A stretch of 64,000 nucleotides of DNA from Paramacrobiotus metropolitanus. Lineage: Eukaryota; Tardigrada; Eutardigrada; Parachela; Macrobiotidae. A model generated the notes under the pieces. It ran no database searches. It had not been told where the DNA came from and was given only the letters and a program-made list of their open reading frames with translations. Both the position numbers and the translations under genes were made by a program. The first letter of the stretch is position 1; each line of letters starts with the position of its first letter. Below, in pieces: positions 35,338 through 44,773 of this stretch. The DNA lies in the NCBI RefSeq assembly GCF_019649055.1, contig NW_026570257.1:310001-374000 (forward strand). Reading direction: 5' to 3'.

Positions 35338-36955
35338 TTTTGTAAAGATAAATCCGGGTATCAATGCAATTACTCCACAACTAGAGTAAACTCCGGTCGA
35401 CTGGCAGTAAATTTTCATTAACGGGCATGCTTCGTGGTTTGTACAGTCGAACGAGGCGCAATGGTAGACTCGCATTATCACTGCCATCAGTCGTCATGAT
35501 CACAGACAGCGATAAAAATCGAATCGTTTGTGAACAGTGCTGCGAAAATCTGATAACATAGTGTGGTTTTATTTATATAAAAGAGCGGGTGAAAGCACAG
35601 AATTAAAATTATTCGTATCCGTATAATTACGCAGGTTAATATCGAGAAATCCGTTTTTACTGTCTAAATTTTCGAATCACTTATCGTGCTTCAGTAGTAT
35701 AGTGAAATTTCACTCACTTGTCAGCGTGTATTCTATAGTACAGGTAGTGTATTCTACAGTGCAGAAAAAAACCATCAGATGGTTTTCTTTATGAGCTGTT
35801 TAATATTCCAACTTGCCGTGCGCTGATATTATGGCACAGTTTAAACCGGTAGTTATCTTTTGTCGTACAGTGCTTCGTCAGCACCACAAAATAATAAAAT
35901 ACAGATACCTTAAGTGATGCATCAGCGGTTTCTTTTCTTTTTAGACAATGCGGTTGCTCTGATTTGATAGAAGGACTTGTATTTCTTATACGGTTAGCGG
36001 CACTGCTCACCGGTTGCAACGTTGCACAGCAGCAATTAAATGCAAACCGGTTTGAAAAAACAACCGCTGAGAGCGTTTTATCATGGGTTTCTAGATAATC
36101 TGAACAATAGGTCATAGTAATGGATCGAAGGTGCATTAATAGGACAGCGTGCAGGAAGGATCGAAGGTGCACAGTACTGCTGAGCATTCACAACGCTTGC
36201 TATAAATAATGCACATAATAATAAGGAATTTATTGTCTTCGTGGCAGTTCGTGCGACAAGGCGGTGCGCTTTTTAAGCAGTGAACAGCTGAATATTACGC
36301 AGTCATAGAAAGCACGGTGAAGCAGTCATTAACAAAAGGTAACACGTAAAAGAATGTACCTGCGGTACATATCTGTACAGGTAACGTAGAAATTACGCTA
36401 CTTTCATCGTGCTACTACAGTATAGTACTTATTGGCTATTTCATTGCAGTTTATTTGTTATTAATCGCTGCGTGAACGGTTAGGAAAGCAGTAAGAAGAG
36501 GGTTCTAAAGAAAACAAAATTTGAAAAAAAGGCAGAAAGCAAGCAATATTTTGAGCTGTGGTATCAGACAACCCATACATGAAAGAGCAGAAGATAATTA
36601 TAATGGCCACGAGAGTTCACAAATGTAAGAACCTTTTAAACCATTTAAGTTCTTTCCATTTCAAGCCTTATGAAGCTTTACGAAAGGATTCAAGGGATTT
36701 GTCAGAAGACGGTGGAAGGAAACCTCATTTCATAGTGATGTTAATTTTTCATTGAAGGAGCCGGAATCAGGAACGACTGTCATACCGCATGCACAGACTT
36801 CACGAGGCCCGGACACAGAGAGCAGCGAACGAACTAGAGGCTACCAAAGTAACAAGAATCTACAGATTTACTCATATACACGTAATCAAAGAAGCAAACA
36901 AGAGATGTACTAACGACGCCGGTTTTTGGTTGGAATGCAGCCGGAATCGCAGTTA
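35338..36955. other. No gene seen
   Basis: A 132-codon minus-strand frame at 35789-36187 has no recognisable content and includes a short direct repeat (GGATCGAAGGTGCA twice near 36123 and 36159). Otherwise nothing. Confidence 0.4.
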
Positions 36956-37405
36956 CCGTAATTATCGGATTTGGGCCCCCCGCAATAAGAGCCCCCCCCC
37001 GTAATAAGCCCCCCTCCCCGACCCTGTTTGAAAAATAAGACCACCCCCCGAAATTACGCCCCAGGGGGCCGTTAATAAATGTCAAGCGCCGCAAAATGAT
37101 AAGGTATACCGCAAAATTTAGCCGCAAAAGTTGTTGTAATTTAATGAGAAACAGTTAACGGACATCAATATAATGCGGTATTCGTTGGCAAACAGCTGTA
37201 TAAGGAGGTATACACTCCAAAATGTTCCTCCCAAGGTTGTGCAGTTGCATATACCGCCAATAATACCGGTAAAAAATACCGTTTAAAAAATAATGCCACC
37301 CCCCGAAATTGCGCCCCCTCCCCGAAATAAGCCCCCCTCCGCCATGGCATTCGAACTATTTGCACCCCAGGGCCACAAATTCGATAATTATTATTATTAT
37401 TACGG
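36956..37405 (+). repeat. C-rich repeat element with related inverted ends
   Basis: The left end CCGTAATTATCGGATTTGGG and the reverse complement of the right end (CCGTAAT, extra TAA triplets, ATTATCGAATTTG) match, suggesting a non-autonomous element of about 450 bp. Inside, two blocks share ATAA..CCACCCCCCGAAATT.CGCCCC and CCCCTCCCCG. One strand is strikingly C-rich (runs of 5-9 C). A second copy lies at 11800-11935 in reverse. Confidence 0.5.
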
Positions 37406-37477
37406 CACAAGAGCAGACAACCCCGAAGGGACTTCAAGTCTGGTCGAACAAAAACAATTTTCTGCTAACAAAAACAT

Positions 37478-37747
37478 TTAGGAGATTTTAACAGATCTGA
37501 GTAGAAATTTGAAAGAAGGTACAGAACTTGCTTCGAGAATTTTAGGATTAACAGCAAGAATTTTATCAAGAAGACGCTTTAGCCGCATTTCCATAGTCCA
37601 CCCTCCGATAACTTTCTTTGCCCGCGTAACATCGATCCGGGCCGGCTTCCGCAAGTTGTAGCGCGTGGTGCTATCTTTTACTTGGATCATGTCCAGGAGG
37701 TAGGCCGGAAGCGGTATACTATTCAAGGCGATACTACAGGCCGCCAT
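37478..37747 (-). other. Open frame of 89 codons, possible retroelement remnant
   Basis: The ATG is at 37747 and the frame ends at 37478. The middle (TRYNLRKPARIDVTRAKKVIG) has a faint likeness to the basic C-terminal tails of some non-LTR element proteins, but I cannot confirm it. No splice sites or neighbours support a gene. Confidence 0.2.
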
Positions 37748-38289
37748 GTCGCGCCGCTAATGGATTAAAAAACCAACACTGCTACGCTTATGTTGTTATT
37801 TCTGCTCATAGCCTTAATACGTCTTCCAGATGTTTCGCTAAGCTTCGGCAACCACCTTCTATCAGTTTATGCTTTTTAAAATGAAAAAATATGGTTAGCT
37901 GCCCAATCTTTTTGCCATTTCTTTTGCCAAGGCTTAAATTTGGGACGTCTTACATGTTTTCGAAATATTTCTGTATGCTGTGTATAACCTGTTTCTTACG
38001 ATGCCCGGTGGGCAAGTGCGTACAACAGTTCTCGGAAAAGGTTATTTATTGAGTAACAAGGAAAGTAAGGAAACTGCCGGCATTTGCCGGTTCCGCATTT
38101 CTCTGAATGTTCTAAACGCCATAAAATTTTGCGAGCAGATCCATTTAAATTCAAGCTATAGCTTAGCTTTCGATGCTTAAGCGACGAGAAAGCCATTTTT
38201 AACCGTATCTCGTTTTTTTTAAGCTGGTTCGTATTAATAATCACTTTTTAACGCGATTTCGAAATCCCAGGTTTCGATACCGAAAAATA
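37748..38289. other. Nothing seen
   Basis: No supported frame. The right end is the leader of the next small gene. Confidence 0.35.
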
Positions 38290-40488
38290 ATGAAGTTTCT
38301 ACCTACTTGGACATTTTTATTGCTGGCGGTATTTACTCTGGTGTGTCTTGCATTAGACCGATAACCAACGGCAGTAACCAATGGTAATAATTACTAATAT
38401 GTAGCAAAACAAAACTATGCTACATTCTTTTATTGATTTAGTTAGCAGGAAGAAGTATAAACATCACATTCCAAAACATTACAAAACAAAATAAACAGCA
38501 TTAAGACCGTCCGAACGTGGAACAGTCGAGGTTATCGACAGCGCATTTTCTCTCTGTATTTCAATGCTAAGACGCTGTAGCAAAAACTCGTAAGAGCGTG
38601 CTTCTCCACTAGCATCCTTTAACCGCCTCCCCAGTTCGCGTAAGAACTTCAGACAGGCTGGGCCGGTGACACCGGAAGTCTCAAAAGCTAAAGGTTCAAA
38701 GTCGTACTCATTGGCTAGGTAGTCGTACTTCCGGCGCTTTTCTTCTTCCGCTTTCCTTGCTGCTTCTCCGGCTTTGGTACTGCTACTGATGACATTAGAT
38801 AAGGCAAACGAGTCCACGCATGTGACATCCCAAGCAAGCCGTCGTCCGTTTCTCCAAGGCAGCTGTGATACACCATCCGGCCGCCGTTCATCGACGTCAC
38901 TGGTCCCTCGCGGTTCAAGTACAGCCGGTATATTGGCGGTGACTAAGCTTCTTCGGATCACTTCATTCAAGGCCGAATGCCGTATGAAACGGCCTGCGCT
39001 CTTTTTACCTGACAGTCCATGATGACCATATTTGTCCACGGGTAAGCGACAGTCAGTGCACAGATGAGGACTGCAGAGGGGCGCACCGATCCGTAATCCG
39101 ACCGCTACACGGAAGCTCTCATCCGACATCAATGTTCCAAGCGAAGGCGTAGGTAGAGCGTTCAGCCATTTCCCCGATTCCGGTTGAGCAACTGCAAGCA
39201 AACGCGCACGGTGGGTTATGTCATTCGCAAACGTGTTCATGATAACTTCGCAAGTTTTCTTCACTAAAGCGGCGTCCCACACTTTTTGTAATCGCCGAAG
39301 ATTTTCTGGTGGTAGCTCAGCACCCGATGCTGATTGCCACAACTGGTGCACCAAGTCACGACTCTCCGATCCAGAGGTGATGTCGGAAACCAGAGACGAT
39401 GTGGCATAAACCGAAGCCAAATAGGCTGGAGTTGCTAGTTCTGCCACACGTCTGATTCCCAAACCACCACATGAAACGGGGAGCGATGCTTGGGCCCAAG
39501 TGACACCGTCAATCTGAACGTTTGCTACCGACTCTAAGGCTAATCTGGCAACGCTGTCAAACTTGTCCAGCTCATCACCGCATAGCCAAGTTGGGCATGC
39601 TCGAAGTAAATAATTCATCCTGGGAACACAAATGCAGGTTCGCAGAAGGAAGTAGGCCTGGTGTGCAGGCAATATACTTAGCTTCGAGGAAAGTCTCTCC
39701 AGGTCCTGTGTCTTCTTAAGAATTGCGTCCGGGATTCCAGCCTGCAAAAGAGGAGCACCGAGCAGTGACAGTTCACTTTCGTCAGGCTGCAAAAATTTGG
39801 GGTGACACTTGCTAAATGTCTCTCGTACGATTTCGCGTTCTTTAAATGTTCCCCCAAAAACAAAAAATTCACATTTTTCGAGATTCAACTGCAGGCCGTA
39901 ATCTTTTGCAACAGCAATGATTGTATTGACATCGTTCAATACAACGGCTAGACTGCCACCTATCACACCATCATCCAAATACCAGGCGTTGAACGGTGAT
40001 ATTAAAGACAGTATTAGTGATAATATGAGCAGGCAAAATAATAACGGGCCTAAAGGGTCACCTTGTTGCACGCCTGCTTGGGACAGTATATCCCACTCCC
40101 CGAAAACTAGATTGCTGGGATCGCGGTAGCACTGGTCGATGAAACGAACGTATTCTGGGAGCTGTGACTGGACACACTGCAACTAAACTAGACACACTGC
40201 AACAAAACTATTCACGATAAGCTATGGTCACAAGCGTTTCTTTTAATCTTTAATAAGTCAAAAATCTTTTGGATGGGCAAATTTACTTTAGTGCGCTTTC
40301 AAGCTGATCTATAACTTCTATTTGGGAAGAAGTTATTTATTTCCCTGCAGTTTTTCATGCCAGAATGCAGTGCCACTATCGGCGCCAAATGCTCTAAACG
40401 GAAGTCATGTGATAAGCCAGCGGAAATATGTGGCTTCGCCCATGAAGGAGACAAACAAGGAACATGCGTGCCGTTTAAAGGTCCCTGA
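38290..40488 (+). CDS. Small secreted cysteine-rich peptide 1, with a LINE in its intron
   Basis: Exon 1 is 38290-38340 (17 codons, donor CTG|GTGTGT). Exon 2 is 40351-40488 (acceptor CCCTGCAG), phase 0, giving 62 residues. Exon 1 encodes most of a signal peptide (MKFLPTWTFLLLAVFTL). The mature part has five cysteines and the blocks SATIGAKCSK and CGFAHEGDKQG, near-identical to the gene at 43170-43634. Exon 1 is exactly 51 nt in all three members. Introns of the other two are 198 and 273 bp, while this one is about 2 kb because a LINE fragment sits in it in the opposite orientation. Function unknown: a small extracellular peptide is all the sequence supports. An odd cysteine number suggests dimer formation or a free thiol. 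Confidence 0.65.
38419..40200 (-). mobile_element. 5'-truncated LINE of the restriction-like-endonuclease type
   Basis: A 1782-bp insertion on the minus strand is bounded by an 11-bp target site duplication. Its 3' end has an AATAAA (minus strand 38434-38429) but no long A-tail. Its 5' end carries a tandem 20-bp duplication (GACACACTGCAAC...; 40171-40190 and 40191-40210), which may have formed at integration. It lies wholly inside the intron of small peptide gene 1. Only the second half of the reverse transcriptase remains, so the copy cannot move by itself. Confidence 0.75.
38479..40182 (-). pseudogene. LINE polyprotein remnant: partial reverse transcriptase plus endonuclease
   Basis: The frame is open for 567 codons without internal stops. 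It enters mid reverse transcriptase: GVQQGDPLGPLLFCL, then WYLDDG, the catalytic metal site. A thumb-like region with PVSCGGLGIRR follows. Near the C-terminus come a zinc-knuckle-like CTDC..H..H stretch and a PD-(D/E)XK endonuclease signature (RRPDGVSQLPW, then AWDVTCVD, then KRRKYDYL). This order is known from R2/NeSL/CRE-like elements and from widespread metazoan relatives. The N-terminal nucleic-acid-binding region and the first reverse-transcriptase motifs are missing. The intact frame suggests a fairly recent insertion. Confidence 0.8.
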
Positions 40489-41818
40489 TGTACTTTTGGG
40501 CAATAATAACGGCCTGAACCGGAATCGGAATTAGTTTTCGGCTGGTACTGTTGATGACTTATCTGGAGCCTGTATGTGTTATAGATGAGGAACTAAACAT
40601 GTGGTGCAGCAAATGCGAAGTTGTAATTAATAATGTTACGTTTGCATCTTATCTTTGTGTACTCTAATGTACATTCTGTGCCTGTCAGAAGACGTACGTA
40701 TTTGCAGAATGTTCTGAGCATTCAGGAATATTTACATGAATTTTTTGTTCTACCGTGCTACTATTTTGTTATACAATTTTATTTTACAATCCGTTTTTTC
40801 TAATAATTAGAAGTATCACTACGACTTTGTAACGACCATGCGATGATTTTCTCACTACAGAAATTGCCTTCTCCGCAATCACCTTATTTACTTACAGCAA
40901 TTACCTCACTTAACGATAATAGATTATACTATTTATTTATTTAGCGAAAAAGAGATGTTCAGTAACTGAAGCATCCTTCAAAACTGCAAGCGAAATAGCC
41001 GCTCACCAAAATTGCCCGATCGAATTAAGTAATGTTTTGCTTCAAATTTCAACCTCAAGATACGGTATTTACTTTGACAGCTAAAAGATACACTTACACA
41101 TATAATAAAGGTCACCAATGCCGGTAACGCCGAAGGTGAGTTTTCAAAATCTAATACACGCAGGTACAAACGTTAAAAATAAAGCACAAAGGAAAGTCAT
41201 GTCGCACTGGGATCCTAGCAGGCATTTTTCGGTATTTTGCTTTATTAGCAACATAATATGCTTATTTGTTCGTATTCCGTCTGTTTGACTGTCAGAATCT
41301 GGATGGTAACCGCAATTTGCTTACAAGTCAGCACAGTTGATGTTTGTATAAAATGGTTGGGCGAACAACACAGCATTAAGTTGTCTGTGTGTTCACCTTG
41401 TTTTCAACGTTGATTAACGTGCTGCCATAAAAACGTAAAAATAGCTGGAAATCACAAAATACCCTGCGGATTATTGCCGATGTTCTCATTATCTGTAGAA
41501 CTAAATATTTCTAATCTTCACGTTTTTTGTGGCAATATTTATTTGCGTGAAGTGATCGATAATCAAGTGCCTTCGATATTTTTTGCGAGAGAAGTATTGC
41601 TATTGCATAGCAGGCTCCGAACGGAAAATTCCGGCTTTTGGTTATGCTGAGTTTTTTTCCTTGGTACGAGTATAAAGCCGACGTTTACGTGCTTCTACGA
41701 GTACATTAAGCGCGAAAAAACAATAAAAAATCTTACACAGTCCTTTCTACAGTAACGTAGTTCGTATAAATTTTTAACACGCTTTTCCAGGTCAGGATTG
41801 AAATTTTTAAGGCAAAAC
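40489..41818. other. Nothing seen between peptide genes 1 and 2
   Basis: AT-rich, no supported frame. Confidence 0.4.
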
Positions 41819-42178
41819 ATGAAGTATCTATCCTTGTACACGCTGCTGGTCGGGGCAATATTCGCCATGGTAAGCCATACATTACCACATTCAGCTATCT
41901 GAATAAGCAGAACGAGGCAAGAACGAGGTGTTGTACTTATTACTGTATACGCTCTTAGTGTAATCTTTATTTTCATGGTAAATAATCAGTATTTTGGAGT
42001 AAGCGCATTCTAACTAATATCAAATTTAAAGGTGATCGGTCCGTTCAGTAATAAACTTATTCTGCAGTCCTTCATGCCAGGATGCATCGCGCCTTTTGCG
42101 CCAAGTGTTCCAGAAGAAAACTACGAGAGTTTGTTAGAAGCGGAAAATGCAAAAGGCAAAGAATGCCCGCCTTGTTAA
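41819..42178 (+). CDS. Small secreted peptide 2 (diverged member)
   Basis: Exon 1 is 41819-41869 (donor ATG|GTAAGC), exon 2 is 42068-42178 (acceptor TCTGCAG), phase 0, giving 53 residues. The signal-peptide exon (MKYLSLYTLLVGAIFAM) is the same length as in its two neighbours, and exon 2 opens with SFMPGC as in the family. After that it diverges: only three cysteines remain (one early, two near the end as CPPC) and the GFAH block is absent. It could be a neofunctionalised or decaying copy. Confidence 0.5.
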
Positions 42179-43169
42179 TTACTGTTTGGCCTGTCTAATG
42201 TCAGGCACAACGTGGTACCGGCATGAAAATTTTCGTTTTGCGGAAGTTTCAACGTAATGACTTTCTGGCAACCAAGAACATGGGTTCCAAAATTCGGACA
42301 TCAGGACATTTGTTCGCATAAAAAATCTCGTAAAATGATCGCATGTACAGACGTACAGTTGCATAATTATGATACATTATCCAATCGACCTTTTGTGTCA
42401 ATGTGCTCAAATCTACATATCTCTACATATCATTGTCACGGCGAAATGTTACCCAATGGTCATCAGTGCCAGTAAAGCCGTAAGAAAATGTATAAAATTA
42501 GCCCTGAAAACATATCGCAGACTCATGATTTTGTCACTCGAGACTCCAGAAAACCTTTACCGTAAAACACTGTTTTGCTGTGCGATAGCAATGTGAGGTT
42601 TCCACTTGCTTTCCAGTAACAAAAAGCCTTCTGTGCTAAATTCACCGTTTTTTCTCACGCATTTCAGAAGTACGGCATTTAACAAATTGAGCATAACAGC
42701 ATTTTGTTGACCAACCCTTAATGCATGTTGTTTTTAGTTTTATTTGAGCACAGCTATAAAGAAATGTATTATTATTATTACTGATGGTAGATATACGACG
42801 TAAATATTATTCCAAAGAAAGCACGCTACTGGCAGAGCGAGCCGTTAGCTCGAATCGAAGTCACTTATTTCTCAAGATTTCGTAGTTGCTTAGATCTCCA
42901 ACTTGCCTGGTGGCTTATTGCAGCGAGTTTCGTTGAATGATTGTACACTTAGCACAAAACACTAAGAAGTGAACGGAAATTTCCGGCCTTTATCAACAAC
43001 GTTCACTTCATGATATTATTTTCGCTGCAAAGTTTATTAAGAGCACGCTTTACTGTTACTTTAGCTGTTAACAAAAAATATACACTCAGCACTTTTAGAC
43101 CCGTAGTGTGGCCTTCTTCGTTTAGTTTCTTCCACAATCTAACAAACCAGAAGCTAATTTCGAAAAACG
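42179..43169. other. Nothing seen between peptide genes 2 and 3
   Basis: Short overlapping frames only. Confidence 0.4.
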
Positions 43170-43634
43170 ATGAAGTTATTTTCGATTTGGACGCTCTTTC
43201 TGTTGGCAGTCTTTGCTCTGGTGAGTCCTGTGAACTGATAAAATGCAAACATCTACTGAAATCTTCAGAGAATTACTACTCGTGTTATGTACAGAGTACA
43301 TAGTAATTCATACAGAGTACTCTGCACATAGTAATTAGAGTAATTATGCACAGAGTACATATCTGACCAGTAAAATTTAAGTTATTGAAGTTTATTAAGT
43401 AATAAAGTTTTGGACAAGTCAGAAATCTGTACTGTTGGTCAACGCTGCTTTCAATTAGTTCACGAGCAGATTTATTTTTACTTTTTCTTGCAGTCTTTCA
43501 CGCCAAAGTGCGATGCCACTATCGGCGCCAAATGCTCTAAAAGTAAGCCATGTAAGCCTCAGCAGGCCGAAAAATGCGGCTTTGCTCATCCAGGCGACAA
43601 AGAGGGAATATGCGCACCATTTTTTGGCCCTTGA
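43170..43634 (+). CDS. Small secreted cysteine-rich peptide 3
   Basis: Exon 1 is 43170-43220 (donor CTG|GTGAGT), exon 2 is 43494-43634 (acceptor TCTTGCAG), phase 0, giving 63 residues. The signal segment is MKLFSIWTLFLLAVFAL. The mature peptide has five cysteines with spacing C-x6-C-x5-C-x7-C-x10-C and is rich in Lys. It shares ATIGAKCSK and CGFAHPGDKEG with gene 1. The intron contains GTAC-rich near-palindromes (about 43285-43360). No known family is recognised, and I assign no activity. Confidence 0.65.
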
Positions 43635-44773
43635 GGAAAATGTCTGTTGAATCCTGTTGGAACGATTGCATTACGGCTGACAGCGAGCTTCTAATCCGAT
43701 TGTTTCCATTTTGAACATCGCCTGAATTTCAAAATTTTGAAAAATAGCTGATTGGAAAGCTAATGTAAATCAGCATTGCGGCTTTTTATTTTTTTGAAAT
43801 TCTGCCTGAGATATTGAACCCTCTTTGTCGCTGTTCCCTAATAAAAACTGGCGGAATTACTAAATTAAAAACTAAAGTAGGTAATAGGTATTGTATGTGA
43901 TGTCTCTCGCTATACAAGGCAGTGACACATTTGTACATGGGCTGGTAGTTCGACCGTATGTACGTATGTTCGACCGTATTCATATGGAGTTTTTGAACAT
44001 TTTATAGCGTTGAAATAAAATTTGCTACCGCAAGTGCAAACTGATCTTGCACTATGAGAATAAAGGGCAAGCGCTAGACCGATTTTTCGGCTGTAGCAAA
44101 AGACTGCGAAGCCTCTGACTACCGGATAAAACGGCTTACTGATTACTAAACGCATAACAATTAACAGGTCGGAAGTAACCTTACGGTATCGCTTAACGAA
44201 CTCATCCCCTCTTTTCTTAATAGAAACGAAACATTTGCTTGATTTGACAGTTTTCTCAGGTATTAATAAAGCCGGTCAAAAGGTGTACAACAGAAGATTC
44301 TTGTTTACATCAGCAAGGACTACTCTAATAAAGAGTATTGCCAATGCTTTTAAAATCAATGTAATGCATGGTTTGGGTTTACTCGACATAATGTAGCAGA
44401 AGTAATACATAGTAAAATTGTCATCCTGAAACGCTATTTTGGTGAAATACTGTAATCCAGACCTATTTTATCTTCTCTAAGCGCTAACTGTACAATTTTG
44501 TCCACCAAACAGCCAAGAGTATAATCGAAGTAATTATACTGTCTTTTGCAGCTAGACAGATGTGCCATGTAAATTTAATCTAACATCTTACACCACATGT
44601 CTAAAAAGGTATCCAAAAGGTCACATCATAATAAAGCAAAAGTTGCAGTTAGACTGAGTTAGTCATCATATACACGCCACGGTATAGGCTAAAGCTGTAA
44701 TTGGAAACCATGCCGAATCACTTCTTGATTCAGTAACCTCTAAAAACGGTTCAGTTAGCAATAATTTTGTGTT
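43635..44773. other. No gene seen; polyadenylation signal of peptide gene 3
   Basis: AATAAA at 43840-43845 lies about 205 bp after the stop of peptide gene 3. Nothing else is supported. Confidence 0.4.

Larger units (their letters stand above)
38408..40211. repeat. 11-bp target site duplication around the LINE
   Basis: AACAAAACTAT occurs at 38408-38418 and again at 40201-40211, directly flanking the LINE fragment. This fits target-primed insertion and fixes the element limits at 38419-40200. Confidence 0.7.

Noticed and set aside
35789-36187. 132-codon minus-strand frame
   Set aside because: Contains a direct DNA repeat at its start, no family content, no neighbours in phase.
36956-37127. 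Frame through the C-rich repeat
   Set aside because: Pro/Gly-rich translation comes from C-runs in a dispersed repeat.
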